In this document: one piece after another, positions 1 to 9,943 of the stretch | Layout: each line of letters starts with the position of its first letter | Position numbering within the stretch: position 1 is the first letter of the stretch | Translations under genes and position numbers: made by a program | Assembly: GCF_004793635.1 (NCBI RefSeq) | Contig: NZ_SRXV01000001.1 | Coordinates: 682,501 to 746,500, forward strand | Direction: 5' to 3' | Origin: Marinicauda pacifica | Lineage (GTDB): Bacteria > Pseudomonadota > Alphaproteobacteria > Caulobacterales > Maricaulaceae | Length of the DNA stretch: 64,000 nucleotides | Notes under the pieces: generated by a model | Told to the model about the DNA's origin: nothing | Seen by the model: the letters and a program-made list of their open reading frames with translations, nothing else | The model's database searches: none

Positions 1-554
1 TGGCGGAGAAGACGTGCTACGACATCGATGCCATTGCGCGCCGCTTCCAGGCCAGCTTCGAGCAGGTCTGCCACCGGCTCACAACCTTGAACCGGCCCGG
101 CAGCCGGGGCATTCCGTTCTTCATGATCCGGGTGGACCAGGCCGGCAATGTCACCAAACGCTTTGGTGGCGGGGTTATCCCTTTTGCGCGTTCCAGCGGG
201 GGCTGTGCGCGCTGGCGTCTTCATGATGCCTTCCGCATGCCGGAGCGCATTCACGTCAACCTGATCGAGTTGCCGGACCGGATGCGCTTTGTGTCGGTCG
301 CCAAGGCGGTAACCCGGCCCTTGCCGGGCGGCTCGGTTCAGATGCAGACGCTCGCGCTGGGGTGCGAAGCCAAGGAGGCCGAGCGTCTGGTCTACCGGGT
401 GCCGGACTTCGAAGCCCCGCTCGAGGTGGGCTTGTCCTGCCGCCTGTGCGAACGTCGCGGCTGTGCCGAACGGGCTTTCCCGCCCTTGCAGCGCAAGCTG
501 CGCCTTGATCCGCACGTGCGTGGTCGTGCGCCGTTTACTTTCGGTGAGGAATAG
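1..554 (+). CDS. C-terminal part of a RamB/ScfR-type transcriptional regulator (5' end outside window)
   Basis: The reading frame is open from base 3 and gives the last 183 residues. The cysteine-rich segment CRLCERRGCAERAFPP near the C-terminus matches the hallmark of the DUF2083 domain in RamB/PrpR/ScfR regulators (XRE-type HTH, then an IrrE-like domain, then DUF2083), which control short-chain acyl-CoA metabolism. In the mycobacterial relative PrpR, C-terminal cysteines hold an iron-sulfur cluster; the cysteines are seen here, the cluster is inference. The DNA-binding half lies upstream of the window, so the targets cannot be judged. Confidence 0.78.
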   Translation, partial: AEKTCYDIDAIARRFQASFEQVCHRLTTLNRPGSRGIPFFMIRVDQAGNVTKRFGGGVIPFARSSGGCARWRLHDAFRMPERIHVNLIELPDRMRFVSVAKAVTRPLPGGSVQMQTLALGCEAKEAERLVYRVPDFEAPLEVGLSCRLCERRGCAERAFPPLQRKLRLDPHVRGRAPFTFGEE

Positions 555-611
555 GCTTCCCGAAAGGCGCGCACTTCGATCTATTGTGTTCGACGCTGCC
601 AATCCAACGGG

Positions 612-1718
612 ATGCTCATGCTGACACCGCGCCGCAAAATCCTGCTTGCAGGTCTCGTCATCTTCCTGGTGTTCGGCGCCCTGGCGATATTCGCGAGTCC
701 GCTTTCGGCCCGCAACCTGGAGGCGCGTCTTCAGGACGCGGCAGATGAAGCCCTTTATTCGGTGCGCGCTGAAGGCTGGGCAGAGGTCCGGATGGACGGG
801 CAGGTCGCCATCGTGACAGGCCTTGCGCCTGACCAGGACGCGCAGTCACGCGCGCTGGACGCAGTCAGTCGGGCGGCGTGGGCAGGCGGCATCGTTGCAG
901 GCGGCATCACACGCGTGATCGACGAAACGCGCGTCGACCTTCAAGACACACGATTTCGCCTGCGGGCGGATCTGATTGGCAGCCGGCTCACCCTCAGCGG
1001 CTTTGCTCCGGATGCCGTGGGCCAGGCGCGTCTCAATGATCTGGCTGTCTTGTTATTTCCCGGTCGTGCCAGCGTCGATGTTCAGCTCGCGCCCGGCGGT
1101 GCCCCGGCAAACTGGGAAGCGGCCGCACGCCTGATGCTGGGCGAACTGGCGCGCCTGGATACCGGTTCCGCGGTCATGGCCGGCGATCGCCTGGTCGTGA
1201 CGGGACTGTCGACCAACGCGCAAACGGTGGCTTCGGTGCGCTCGGCGATGAGCAATTCGCCTGCAGGCTACGTGGCGACCGCTCTCGTGCGAGCCCCCGG
1301 CGGGACTTACGAGGCGGAGATCACCGATTTCCGGCTTTGCGAAGCCGCGGTGAATGCCGCACTTGGCCCGCGACCCGTAGCCTTCACCCCGGGAAGTGCA
1401 CAATTGAACGAGGCTTCGCGCAATACGTTGCGCAGGGCCGGAGAGGCCTTCGCCCGGTGCGATACGCCGCCGCTGGGCGTTGCCGTCCAGGTCAATGAAG
1501 GCGAAGGCGGCGAAGCGCTCGCGCTCGACCGGGCCCGCTCGGTGATCGACGCGATGAGCGCGGCCGGCCTGGAAGAGGACCGGTTTCTGGCCTCGACCCT
1601 GCCGGCAGATGGAATAACTGCGCTCCGCTTCGAGATTCAGGCACCTGTCGAGGCGCAGCAGGACACGGGAGCGGAACCTGTGAGTGCGCCTGAAGTTGGT
1701 GAAGATGACCCGCAATAG
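612..1718 (+). CDS. membrane-anchored protein with BON-like and degenerate OmpA-like regions
   Basis: 368 residues. One hydrophobic helix at about residues 10-29 (LLAGLVIFLVFGALAIFAS) should anchor it in the inner membrane with the rest in the periplasm. The middle has two or three repeats of the kind VxGxVxLTGxA that resemble BON domains (around residues 60-95, 115-160 and 185-215). The last 130 residues look like an OmpA-type domain: a FTPGSAQL strand, a helix ending in a cysteine, and a late LALDRARSVIDAM helix. The usual peptidoglycan-binding Asp/Arg pair is not obvious. Only 20 bp separate it from the next gene, so the two are probably co-transcribed. The family is recognised only loosely and the function is unknown. 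Confidence 0.65.
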   Translation: MLMLTPRRKILLAGLVIFLVFGALAIFASPLSARNLEARLQDAADEALYSVRAEGWAEVRMDGQVAIVTGLAPDQDAQSRALDAVSRAAWAGGIVAGGITRVIDETRVDLQDTRFRLRADLIGSRLTLSGFAPDAVGQARLNDLAVLLFPGRASVDVQLAPGGAPANWEAAARLMLGELARLDTGSAVMAGDRLVVTGLSTNAQTVASVRSAMSNSPAGYVATALVRAPGGTYEAEITDFRLCEAAVNAALGPRPVAFTPGSAQLNEASRNTLRRAGEAFARCDTPPLGVAVQVNEGEGGEALALDRARSVIDAMSAAGLEEDRFLASTLPADGITALRFEIQAPVEAQQDTGAEPVSAPEVGEDDPQ

Positions 1719-1738
1719 AAAACAGGGAAGGGGCAACC

Positions 1739-2398
1739 ATGCTGTGGCTGACTTGGCAAATGTGGATTCTTCTGGCGCTGGCGCTTTTAGGCGGCGGCAT
1801 TGTCGGCTGGATGGCGCGCGGCCGATCTGACGAGGCGGAGCCCGGCGCTCAAGCCGCGCCGGACAAGAACAAGCCTGCGGCCGCCCCTTCGCCCGCTCCG
1901 GCCCCAAAGCCCGAGGCGCGTCAGGAAACGAAGCTCGAGACCAAAGCCGAGCCGGCCAAGACGGCTTCAGCGGGCAAGGTGGCCACTCCTGACCACGCCA
2001 AGGCCGAAACCGGCGCTGCCGACAAGGCCGCCGATCCGGTGGCCGTGGGTCCGACTGCGCCGGTCGCCCCCGACAAGGGAGCCAAGACCGGGACGACGGC
2101 GAAACCGAAGCCTGCGGCCAAGCCCGCTGCCAAGCCGCGTGCCAAACCCGCAGCAAAGACCGGCTCGACGGGGACGAAGCCGGTATCTGCCGATTCAGGC
2201 GGGGACAGCGATATCACTCAGATCAAGGGGCTGGGTCCGCGAGCGGCTGAGAAGCTGAATGAAGCCGGGGTCACGCGCCTGTCCCACATCGCGGCGTGGA
2301 GCGATGAGGACATCGACCGATACGATGCGATGATCGCCGGCCGCGGGCGAATCCGGCGCGATGACTGGGTGGGTCAGGCGAAGGCCCTGACGTCCTAG
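1739..2398 (+). CDS. membrane-anchored protein with C-terminal helix-hairpin-helix domain (COG3743-like)
   Basis: 219 residues in three parts. An N-terminal transmembrane helix (about residues 3-25) ends in WMARGR. A long Ala/Pro/Lys-rich linker follows (about 30-155) with repeats such as KPAAKPAAKPRAKPAAK. The last 60 residues are a helix-hairpin-helix fold (ITQIKGLGPRAAEKLNEAGV, then AAW, then GRGRIRRDDWVGQAKAL). The same ending occurs at the C-terminus of some alphaproteobacterial NuoE and L21-associated proteins, annotated as a predicted flap-endonuclease-like H3TH domain. With an N-out/C-in topology the basic linker and HhH would face the cytoplasm and could touch nucleic acid; this is inference. 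Its stop codon directly abuts the stop of the convergent gene. Confidence 0.75.
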   Translation: MLWLTWQMWILLALALLGGGIVGWMARGRSDEAEPGAQAAPDKNKPAAAPSPAPAPKPEARQETKLETKAEPAKTASAGKVATPDHAKAETGAADKAADPVAVGPTAPVAPDKGAKTGTTAKPKPAAKPAAKPRAKPAAKTGSTGTKPVSADSGGDSDITQIKGLGPRAAEKLNEAGVTRLSHIAAWSDEDIDRYDAMIAGRGRIRRDDWVGQAKALTS

Positions 2399-3418
2399 CT
2401 AGTCGTCCTCGTCCTCATAGCCAACCAGGCTCAGGGGCCGGGCGGAGAAGCCTTCCAGCTCGGCCCAGCGGGCAAGCGCGTCATCCCGCCCGTGTGTGAT
2501 CCATAATTGCTCGGGGTTCACGTCTTTCACCGTCTGGGTCAGCTCGTCCCAGTCGGCGTGATCTGAGAGGATCAACGGCAATTCCACGCCGCGCTGGCGC
2601 GCTCGCGCCCGCACGCCCATCCAGCCGGATGCGAAGGCGATGACAGGATCGGGAAACCGCCGTGCCCAGCTTGTCTGGAAGGAGGAGGGCGGTCCGATGA
2701 CGACCTGACCGGCAAAATCGGTCTTGTCTCCCGCACCGTCCTTGACCGTGGCATCGCGCAGCTCGCCCAGCTCGACCCCGTGGTCGCGGTAGAGATCGCA
2801 CAGCGCTTTGAGCGCGCCATGGATATAGATAGGAGCGTGATACCCGGCTTCGCGCAGCAGGCAGATCACGCGCTGCGCCTTGCCCAGCGCGTAGGCACCG
2901 ACCAGGTGTGCGCGATCGGGCGAGGTCTTCAGGCTGCCCAACAGCTTGGCGATTTCATCGCGGTCGTCGGGGTGACGAAAGACCGGAAGGCCGAAAGTGG
3001 CTTCGCTGACGAAGACATGGGCAGGCACGACCTCAAAGGCCGCGCAGGTCGGGTCCCGGCGGCGCTTGTAGTCTCCCGACACGCAGATGCGCAGCCCCTT
3101 CCATTCCAGCAGGACCTGGGCGGAGCCCAGCACATGCCCGGCAGGATGCAGGCTGACGTCGACCTCGCCGATCCGCGTCACCTCGCCATAGGCGGCAGGC
3201 GTGCGCGAGCGGCAGAATTCCTCACCATAGCGCGCGGCCATGATGGCCAGCGTCTCGGCAGTTGCCAGCACGAGATCATGCCCGGCGCGGGCGTGATCGG
3301 CATGGCCGTGTGTCACCACCGCCGTATCGCTGGGGCGCATGGGGTCGATGAAAAAACCGCCGGGTTCGCACCACAGGCCCTTGGCGGTTTCTCGAAGCAG
3401 GGTTTCCGGCTTGATCAT
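2399..3418 (-). CDS. ligase-associated MBL-fold DNA exonuclease
   Basis: 339 residues, metallo-beta-lactamase/beta-CASP fold. The metal-binding HGHADH motif is at residues 37-42, and later conserved His/Asp positions include LHPAGHVLGSAQ, VSGDYKR, LSDHADW and ITHG. This is the family annotated as ligase-associated DNA exonuclease, usually encoded beside an ATP-dependent DNA ligase and an Lhr-type helicase. Neither partner is in this window: the gene follows purM-purN-arfB on the same strand and faces the HhH gene. The ATG has no clear Shine-Dalgarno sequence, so it may be translated by coupling to arfB, whose stop is 33 bp upstream. Confidence 0.85.
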   Translation of the reverse strand: MIKPETLLRETAKGLWCEPGGFFIDPMRPSDTAVVTHGHADHARAGHDLVLATAETLAIMAARYGEEFCRSRTPAAYGEVTRIGEVDVSLHPAGHVLGSAQVLLEWKGLRICVSGDYKRRRDPTCAAFEVVPAHVFVSEATFGLPVFRHPDDRDEIAKLLGSLKTSPDRAHLVGAYALGKAQRVICLLREAGYHAPIYIHGALKALCDLYRDHGVELGELRDATVKDGAGDKTDFAGQVVIGPPSSFQTSWARRFPDPVIAFASGWMGVRARARQRGVELPLILSDHADWDELTQTVKDVNPEQLWITHGRDDALARWAELEGFSARPLSLVGYEDEDD

Positions 3419-3451
3419 GATGGGATCAGATAGGCGCGCAGCAGGCCGATT

Positions 3452-3868
3452 TCACTCCGCACGCGGTGTGCGGCGCAGCGCCTTCTTGTCGCTACGCTGC
3501 TTCTTGGCCTGCTTCTGGCGGCGCACCGAGGACAGGGAGGGCCGCGATTTCTTTCGAGGTTTCGGTGTCTTGGTCGCAGCGATCAATAGGGCTTTGAGCC
3601 GTTCGCGCGCGGCCTCGCGATTGCGCGCCTGGCTGCGCTCGCCATCGGCCTGGATGATCAGCTCGCCGGTCTTCGTCATTCGGCTCCCGGCCAGGCGCAT
3701 CAGGCGGTGTTTGACCGCATCGGGCAGGCTGGGTGAACCCTTGACGTCGAAGCGCAGCTGGACCGCGCTCGACGTCGTGTTGACGTGCTGACCGCCAGGG
3801 CCGGAGGCGCGCACGAAGCGCTCCTCGATCTCGCTCTCGTCGATGGCCAGCGTCTCGGTGATGCGCAT
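3452..3868 (-). CDS. arfB: alternative ribosome-rescue factor / peptidyl-tRNA hydrolase ArfB
   Basis: 138 residues. The release-factor motif GPGGQHVN (GGQ at residues 25-27) sits near the N-terminus, and the C-terminal 40 residues are very basic (KTPKPRKKSRP, then RRQKQAKKQRSDKKALRR). This is the layout of ArfB/YaeJ, in which the basic tail enters the empty mRNA channel of a stalled ribosome and the GGQ loop frees the nascent peptide. Length is normal for the family. The start is backed by GGGAGG 8 nt upstream. It lies 26 bp after purN on the same strand. Confidence 0.93.
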   Translation of the reverse strand: MRITETLAIDESEIEERFVRASGPGGQHVNTTSSAVQLRFDVKGSPSLPDAVKHRLMRLAGSRMTKTGELIIQADGERSQARNREAARERLKALLIAATKTPKPRKKSRPSLSSVRRQKQAKKQRSDKKALRRTPRAE

Positions 3869-3894
3869 GGCGTGCCTCCCCGGCGCGTCCGGGG

Positions 3895-4554
3895 CTAGAC
3901 GCTGGGGTTGAAGATGCGGCGGTCGGGGTCGGCGGCGACGTTTGCCTGCATGCGAACCCGTTCGGCCGTCACGCGCGCCTTTCCTTCCACGAGTAGTTTC
4001 AGACAGGTGGGGTAAAGCCGGTGTTCAGCCTCCAACACCCGGCGCGACAGGCTGTCTGCATCGTCGCCCGGCAGGACCGGTACGGCAGCCTGTCCGATGA
4101 TCGGACCGTCATCCATTTCCGGGCGCACGAAGTGTACGGTGCAGCCGTGAATTCGAACCCCGCTCTCGATGGCGCGCTCATGCGTGGAAACCCCTTTGAA
4201 TGCGGGCAGCAGGGAGGGGTGGATATTGATCAGCTTGTCGCGCCAGCGGTCGATGAAATAGGGGGTCAGGATGCGCATGAAGCCTGCCAGGCAAAGAAAC
4301 TTGATCTTCGCCTCACGCAGCTGCCGATCCATTTCCTCTTCGAACAATTCGCGCTCTTCAAACAGCGTGTGATCGATACACGCGGTCGCGATGCCGGCTT
4401 CGCGCGCACGGTCCAGGCCCTGCGCGCCAGCCTTGTTGGAGACTACCAGGCCAATTTCGGCCGGAAAGTCGTCTTTCTGACAGGCATCGATCAATGCCTG
4501 CAGGTTGGACCCGCGCCCCGAGATCAGGACGCCGACTCTCGTTTTCTGGACCAT
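3895..4554 (-). CDS. purN: phosphoribosylglycinamide formyltransferase PurN
   Basis: 219 residues. It transfers a formyl group from 10-formyl-THF to GAR in purine synthesis. The phosphate-binding GRGSNL loop is at residues 13-18, and the catalytic Asn-His-Asp set is visible in INIHPSLLPAFKG and MDDGPII. The start at 4554 (MVQKTRVGVLISG) is chosen because family proteins begin just before this first strand; the frame stays open upstream only through a shadow of purM. The gap to purM is 5 bp, so the two are one operon. Confidence 0.97.
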   Translation of the reverse strand: MVQKTRVGVLISGRGSNLQALIDACQKDDFPAEIGLVVSNKAGAQGLDRAREAGIATACIDHTLFEERELFEEEMDRQLREAKIKFLCLAGFMRILTPYFIDRWRDKLINIHPSLLPAFKGVSTHERAIESGVRIHGCTVHFVRPEMDDGPIIGQAAVPVLPGDDADSLSRRVLEAEHRLYPTCLKLLVEGKARVTAERVRMQANVAADPDRRIFNPSV

Positions 4555-4559
4555 GGGTG

Positions 4560-5591
4560 CTAGCTCGCCTTCAGACTGCCGATAATGGCGGCGGTTTCGC
4601 CCGAGCCATTCAGGGCGGCGACCAGGGCTTCGGCCTTGTCGGCCTCGACGGCCGCAATCATGCCGATGCCGCAATTGAACGTGCGGCGCATCTCGGCTTC
4701 TTCGATATCGCCCGCCTCTTGTAGCCATTTGAACACATCGGGACGCTCGAAAGTTGCGTAGTCGACATGGAAACCCAGGGGTTCAGGCAACATGCGCGGC
4801 GTGTTCTCGGTAATTCCGCCGCCGGTAATGTGGGCCAGGCCCTTGATGTCACCGGCCCGGATCGCGGGCATCAGCGATTTGACGTAGATCCGGGTCGGCT
4901 CCAGCAACGCCTCTCCCAGCCTGCGTCCCTTCGCGAAGGGTGCATCGTCCTGCCAGTTCAGGCCCGCGCGCTCTGCCACCTTTCGGATCAGCGAATACCC
5001 GTTCGAGTGCGGCCCGGACGAGGCGAGCCCGATGAGCGCATCCCCCGGCTTCATATCCTCGTGGCGCGGCAGCAGCGATCCGCGCTCGGCAGCGCCCACC
5101 ACGAATCCGGCCAGGTCGAAATCGTCGCCGGCATACATGCCGGGCATTTCTGCGGTTTCCCCGCCGATCAGCGCGCATCCCGCCTGAAGGCAGCCCTGCG
5201 CCACGCCGGAAACGATCTGGCGGCCCCGCTCGGGGTCCAGCTTGCCGGTGGCGAAATAGTCGAGGAAGAAAAGCGGTTCCGCGCCTTGGGCCAGCACGTC
5301 GTTGACGCACATGGCCACCAGGTCGATGCCCACCGTGTCCAGCTTGTTGGCGGCGATGGCGAGTTTGAGCTTGGTGCCGACGCCATCTGTGCCGGAGATC
5401 AGGATCGGATCCTTGAAGCCGGCCGCTTTCAGATCGAACGCGCCGCCGAACCCGCCCAGATCGCCATCCGCACCCGGACGGCGGGTGGCGCGCGCGAGCG
5501 GCTTGATCGCCTCGACCAGCGCATCTCCGGCATCGATGTCGACGCCGGATTGGGCATAGGTGAGACCGGATTTGGAGGATGATTGCGACAT
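4560..5591 (-). CDS. purM: phosphoribosylformylglycinamidine cyclo-ligase PurM
   Basis: 343 residues, full length. It makes AIR from FGAM with ATP. Family landmarks: [12 protein letters not shown] at the N-terminus, the nucleotide-binding [12 protein letters not shown] segment, [28 protein letters not shown], and the C-terminal FNCGIGM. The start ATG has AGGAG 9 nt upstream. It heads the purM-purN-arfB-exonuclease string on the minus strand and is divergent from the DUF2066 gene across a 184-bp gap. Confidence 0.97.
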   Translation of the reverse strand: MSQSSSKSGLTYAQSGVDIDAGDALVEAIKPLARATRRPGADGDLGGFGGAFDLKAAGFKDPILISGTDGVGTKLKLAIAANKLDTVGIDLVAMCVNDVLAQGAEPLFFLDYFATGKLDPERGRQIVSGVAQGCLQAGCALIGGETAEMPGMYAGDDFDLAGFVVGAAERGSLLPRHEDMKPGDALIGLASSGPHSNGYSLIRKVAERAGLNWQDDAPFAKGRRLGEALLEPTRIYVKSLMPAIRAGDIKGLAHITGGGITENTPRMLPEPLGFHVDYATFERPDVFKWLQEAGDIEEAEMRRTFNCGIGMIAAVEADKAEALVAALNGSGETAAIIGSLKAS

Positions 5592-5710
5592 GGTCGCGAC
5601 TCCTGCATTGAGGGACGCTCGAGGGCAAAGCGTGCTGTTTAGACCGTCTGGGCCGGGTGCGTCGATATGTTCTGCAGAAGATGAGCTGTCAGACAGGATC
5701 GTTTGCGGGC

Positions 5711-5738
5711 TTCACCGTAGGCCAAGGACTTGTATAGT
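5711..5738 (+). promoter_or_regulatory. possible sigma-70-type promoter for the DUF2066-hdaA genes
   Basis: TTCACC (5711-5716), a 16-bp spacer and TATAGT (5733-5738), 38 bp before the DUF2066 start. The -10 is good and the -35 is weak. This is a sequence match only. Confidence 0.35.
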
Positions 5739-5775
5739 CGGCCCCGACGACGCAGTTCGTGGATTGGAGAGGCGA

Positions 5776-7020
5776 ATGTTGACCCGGTTTCAGCAGGGCT
5801 TGGGCGCGGTGGCGCTGGTGGCCTCGACGCTTTGGGCCGGAGAAGCGGCCCTTGCCGCCGACCCGTTTACCGTCACCAACGTGATCATCGACGAACGCGC
5901 CGACAATGCCACAGAGGCTCAGCGCCGTGCCTTGCAGGCAGGGCAGATTCGCGCCGCGCGCCGGCTCGTCGAACGCATGACCCTGCCCGAAGACCGCGCC
6001 GGTTCGGTTGGCGCAGGTCAGGTACAGCTTGCAGACCCGCAGACAGGGCTTCAGCAACCGGCTTCGGCCGGTCTTCCCGAATTGACTTCGGAAATGGCCG
6101 CCCGTCTGGTTGCGGGATACGACATCGCCAATGAGCGCCGCTCGACCACACGCTATATCGCTGAAATGTCTGTCGGGTTCGATCGGCGCGCGGTCCGCAC
6201 ATTCTTCGAAAGCTACAATGTGCCCTTCGTGCAGGCCCAGGCGCGCCCCATTCTTGTCGTGCCGGTACTGGACACCGGTATCGGGGCGGTGTGGGAAGGT
6301 CCCTGGTACGATGCCTGGCGCCGCGAAACGCACGAACACGCTCTCACCCCGTTTATCGGCCTGGGATCACGGTTCGAGGACCCGAGCGGGCCTGGCCTTG
6401 TCGGCAATTATCTTGAGACCGACCTGGAAGCCGATACGGAGGCTGACGCCGACGCGGGCGAGGCCACTGAAGATGCAGAGCCCGCTCCCCTGGGGCGCCG
6501 GGTCCTGTCCGTCGCCCATGCGCGGTCGGCAAACGAACCCGTGTTGCGCGAACTCGCGTCGCTGTACGGGGTCGATCGCGTAGCCGTACTGACCGCAAGC
6601 GAGGGCGCGGGCAGCGTGCGCACCGGCGGAATCCTGTTCGATTTCAGCGGCGACGAGACAGCGACCACGCAGGTCGAGGATTTGTCGGTGGCGGGGGATT
6701 ACACCGCGCTGGCCGGTGCATTGGTTGATCGTTTCGAAACGGCCTGGAAGCGCCAGACCGTCGTGCGGGGCGGCGACGAATCCAGCGTTCAGGTCACCTT
6801 GCTCTACGACAATATTCTTGACTGGCAGGCCCTTCAGACCGCGGTAGCCGGCGCGTCTCTGGTTTCCAATGCACGTCTTGACGCACTCTCCACGCGCGGG
6901 GCGGTGATGACACTGGCCTATCGCGGCGGGCTTGATCAGGTGGCGTCCGAATTGCGGTCTCGCGGCGCGCGCCTTGACGAAACCGAGGATATGGGCTGGA
7001 CGGTTCGCCGCTCTCGATGA
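5776..7020 (+). CDS. DUF2066 domain-containing exported protein
   Basis: 414 residues. A signal peptide (MLTRFQQGLGAVALVASTLW, cleavage near AALA-AD) precedes the DUF2066 region (FTVTNVIIDERADNATEAQR, then SVGFDRRAVRTFFE). Biochemical function is unknown; proteins of this family commonly precede hdaA in alphaproteobacteria, as here. An acidic low-complexity stretch lies at about residues 215-240. The ATG at 5776 is chosen because it begins a good signal peptide; the frame is open further upstream without family similarity. The stop overlaps the hdaA start as ATGA (7017-7020), which implies translational coupling. Confidence 0.85.
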   Translation: MLTRFQQGLGAVALVASTLWAGEAALAADPFTVTNVIIDERADNATEAQRRALQAGQIRAARRLVERMTLPEDRAGSVGAGQVQLADPQTGLQQPASAGLPELTSEMAARLVAGYDIANERRSTTRYIAEMSVGFDRRAVRTFFESYNVPFVQAQARPILVVPVLDTGIGAVWEGPWYDAWRRETHEHALTPFIGLGSRFEDPSGPGLVGNYLETDLEADTEADADAGEATEDAEPAPLGRRVLSVAHARSANEPVLRELASLYGVDRVAVLTASEGAGSVRTGGILFDFSGDETATTQVEDLSVAGDYTALAGALVDRFETAWKRQTVVRGGDESSVQVTLLYDNILDWQALQTAVAGASLVSNARLDALSTRGAVMTLAYRGGLDQVASELRSRGARLDETEDMGWTVRRSR

Positions 7021-7709
7021 CAGCCTTCTCCGCCTCCAGCGGGGGCGGTCAGCTCGCCCTCGATCTCACGCTCGATCCCGATTATCGCGCGTCCAGCTTC
7101 GCCGTGAGCGAAGCCAACGCGAACGCGCTCGCGCTCGTCAATCGCTGGCCGCGCTGGCGCCAGGGTCATCTCCTGCTGGTCGGGCCGGCTGGCAGCGGGA
7201 AGACGCATCTCTCCAAGATCTGGTCGGAACGCGCGCACGCCATCGTGCTCGAACGCGATCGCGTGGAGCGCAGCCTGTCGCGGGTAACACGAGGTACGAG
7301 TGTTCTGGTGGAAGACTGCGATCCAGGCGTGGACGAACCCGGGTTGTTTCACCTTCTCAACCGGGCGGCCGGGGATTCCGGGGTCAGCGTCTTGTTGACC
7401 GCGCGCAGCTTTCCCGGTGACTGGCCGGTCACGCTTCCCGATCTCGTCTCACGTCTGGCCGCAGCCGAACGCGCGGTCTTGCACGAGCCCGATGACGCGC
7501 TGCTGCGTCAAGTTCTGGAGAAGCTGTTTCGCGACAGGCGGACCCCGCTGGGCGCTGGCGTTCTGGAATACCTCCTGATGCGGATGGAACGTTCGGTCGA
7601 TTTTGCGCGCCGCCTTGTCGCGGTGCTCGACAATGCAGCCCTGGCACGCAAGGGACCGGTCACCCGCGCCCTTGCGCGCGACGTGCTGACGGCCCTATCA
7701 GGCGAGTAG
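7017..7709 (+). CDS. hdaA: DnaA-inactivating regulator HdaA (Hda homologue)
   Basis: 230 residues. Hda/HdaA docks on the sliding clamp and stimulates hydrolysis of DnaA-bound ATP to stop re-initiation. The clamp-binding motif QLALDL is at residues 12-17. The DnaA-like AAA+ domain follows, with Walker A ([11 protein letters not shown]) and a Walker-B-like VLVEDCD. No DnaA domain IV is present, as expected. The neighbourhood (DUF2066 upstream, ppk and ppx downstream) matches the Caulobacter-type arrangement. Confidence 0.93.
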   Translation: MTAFSASSGGGQLALDLTLDPDYRASSFAVSEANANALALVNRWPRWRQGHLLLVGPAGSGKTHLSKIWSERAHAIVLERDRVERSLSRVTRGTSVLVEDCDPGVDEPGLFHLLNRAAGDSGVSVLLTARSFPGDWPVTLPDLVSRLAAAERAVLHEPDDALLRQVLEKLFRDRRTPLGAGVLEYLLMRMERSVDFARRLVAVLDNAALARKGPVTRALARDVLTALSGE

Positions 7710-7753
7710 CATTGGTTTCGAGTCCGTCAGGACGAGAGCGGAGAGAGCGTTTC

Positions 7754-9943
7754 ATGAACGACAGTGTGCCAGCCAGCTTTGCCGATCTCGATCTTGAAGC
7801 CTTCAAGTCCGATCCGCGCCGCTTCATCAATCGGGAGTTGTCCTGGCTGGAATTCAACTGGCGTGTGATGGAAGAGGCGGAAAATCCGTGCCACCCGCCG
7901 TTGGAGCGTCTGCGCTTTCTTTCGATTTCCGCCAGCAACCTCGATGAGTTCTACATGGTTCGCGTGGCTGGCCTGCGTGCCCAGGTCCGCAACGGTCTTG
8001 ACCGTCCCGGGCAGGACGGGCTGACGCCGGCCGAGCAGCTGACCCAGATCAACGAGGCGGCAGGCAAGCTGATGGCGCGTCAACAGGATGTCTGGCGTGA
8101 CATCTCCGCCCTCTTGAAAAAAGAGAGCGTGCAGATGCTGGACACCAAGGCGCTGACCGCAGCGGACACGGCCTGGCTCCGGGACGATTTTCTGGCCCAC
8201 ACCCTGCCGGTGATCACGCCGCTCGCCATCGATCCGGCGCACCCTTTCCCGTTCATCCCCAATCTGGGGTTCGCGATCGTTCTCAAGCTGAAGCGGGAGC
8301 GCGACGGCAAGGTGATGAACGCACTCATCCCCTTGCCTGCCGGGGTGAAGCGCTTCGTCGAACTTCCCGATAAGGGCAAGGATCGCAAGGGACGCGTCAT
8401 AAAGCGCTATGTCGCGCTGGAAACGGTTCTCATCCTCTTCGTTGACGCGTTGTTTCCCGGCTACGAGCTTATGGGAAAAGGCGCTTTTCGTCTGATCCGC
8501 GACAGCGATATCGAAATTGAAGAAGAAGCCGAGGATCTGGTTCGCGAGTTCGAGCAGATGCTCAAGCAACGCCGCCGCGGTGTCCTGGTGCGCATCACGA
8601 TCGAAGCGTCCATGCCTGAGGATTTGCGACGTTTCATCACTCAGCAGCTTCATGCCCAATCACAAGACATCGTCTTAATAGATGGAATTCTTGGGCTTTC
8701 CCAGCTTTCCCAGTTGATCGGCGATGATCGGCCGGATCTGAAATTCCCGCCTTACGAGCCGCGCTTTCCAGAACGGATCAAGGATTACGGCGGCGATACG
8801 TTTGCGGCGATCCGGGCCAAGGATCTGATTATCCACCATCCCTATGAGAGCTTCGACGCGGTGGTGACCTTCCTCGAACAGGCTGCCTCCGATCCCGATG
8901 TCATCGCGATCAAGCAGTCTCTCTATCGCACGTCGAAGAACTCACCCATCATCGCGGCCCTGATCGAGGCCGCCGAAGCGGGCAAGAACGTCACCGCGCT
9001 GGTCGAGCTCAAGGCGCGTTTTGACGAGGAGGCGAACCTGAAATGGGCTCGCGATCTGGAGCGCGCCGGGGTTCAGGTCGTCTACGGATTCATCGAGTAC
9101 AAGACCCACGCCAAGGTCTCGCTCGTCGTTCGGCGAGAGGGCGGGGAGCTGCGTACCTACGCGCATTTTGGCACGGGCAATTACCACCCGATCACGGCAA
9201 GGGTCTACACAGACCTCTCGCTGTTTACGGCCGACCCGGCCTATGGCCGCGATGCAGGCCGCATCTTCAACTACGTCACCGGCTATGCCCGCCCGACCCA
9301 GCTTGAGAAGCTCGCCATCTCGCCCACCGGAATGAAGGAACTGATCCTTGCGAAATTCGATGCCGAAATAGCCAATGCCAAGGCCGGCAAGCCGGCGGCG
9401 GTCTGGGCGAAGATGAACTCGCTGGTCCACCCGGAAATCATCGACAAGCTCTATGAGGCCAGCCAGGCCGGCGTTCGCATCGAGCTCATCATCCGGGGGA
9501 TTTGCTGCCTGCGTCCGGGCATTCCCGGCTTGTCGGAGAATATCCGGGTCAAATCCATCGTCGGCCGCTTCCTGGAGCATTCGCGCATCTGCTGCTTTGC
9601 CAATGGCGCGCCGATGCCGTCCAATCAGGCCCAGGTCTTCATCACGTCGGCCGACTGGATGCCGCGAAATCTCGACCGGCGCGTCGAGCAGCTCTGTCCG
9701 GTGGAGAACCCCACGGTGCACCGCCAGGTTCTCGATCAGATCATGGTCGCGAACCTGAATGACGAGGCGCAGAGCTGGTACATGAATCCGGACGGCACTT
9801 ACACGCGGGTCGATACGACCGGCATGAAGAAGCCCTTCAGCGCCCATAGCTATTTCATGACCAATCCCAGCCTGTCCGGGCGCGGCGAGGCGCTCAAACA
9901 CGATCAGCCGCCGGCGTTTCCCTATATCGGCGACCGGCGATGA
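7754..9943 (+). CDS. ppk: polyphosphate kinase 1
   Basis: 729 residues. It polymerises the gamma-phosphate of ATP into polyphosphate. N-terminal domain landmark: [16 protein letters not shown]. The phospholipase-D-like catalytic domains carry [13 protein letters not shown], whose His452 should be the autophosphorylated residue, and [11 protein letters not shown]. The C-terminal domain shows [14 protein letters not shown]. The ATG at 7754 is preferred over a TTG at 7712 because family similarity begins here and a GAGAG Shine-Dalgarno precedes it. The stop overlaps the ppx start by 4 bp (ATGA), so synthesis and breakdown of polyphosphate are encoded as a coupled pair. Confidence 0.97.
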   Translation: MNDSVPASFADLDLEAFKSDPRRFINRELSWLEFNWRVMEEAENPCHPPLERLRFLSISASNLDEFYMVRVAGLRAQVRNGLDRPGQDGLTPAEQLTQINEAAGKLMARQQDVWRDISALLKKESVQMLDTKALTAADTAWLRDDFLAHTLPVITPLAIDPAHPFPFIPNLGFAIVLKLKRERDGKVMNALIPLPAGVKRFVELPDKGKDRKGRVIKRYVALETVLILFVDALFPGYELMGKGAFRLIRDSDIEIEEEAEDLVREFEQMLKQRRRGVLVRITIEASMPEDLRRFITQQLHAQSQDIVLIDGILGLSQLSQLIGDDRPDLKFPPYEPRFPERIKDYGGDTFAAIRAKDLIIHHPYESFDAVVTFLEQAASDPDVIAIKQSLYRTSKNSPIIAALIEAAEAGKNVTALVELKARFDEEANLKWARDLERAGVQVVYGFIEYKTHAKVSLVVRREGGELRTYAHFGTGNYHPITARVYTDLSLFTADPAYGRDAGRIFNYVTGYARPTQLEKLAISPTGMKELILAKFDAEIANAKAGKPAAVWAKMNSLVHPEIIDKLYEASQAGVRIELIIRGICCLRPGIPGLSENIRVKSIVGRFLEHSRICCFANGAPMPSNQAQVFITSADWMPRNLDRRVEQLCPVENPTVHRQVLDQIMVANLNDEAQSWYMNPDGTYTRVDTTGMKKPFSAHSYFMTNPSLSGRGEALKHDQPPAFPYIGDRR

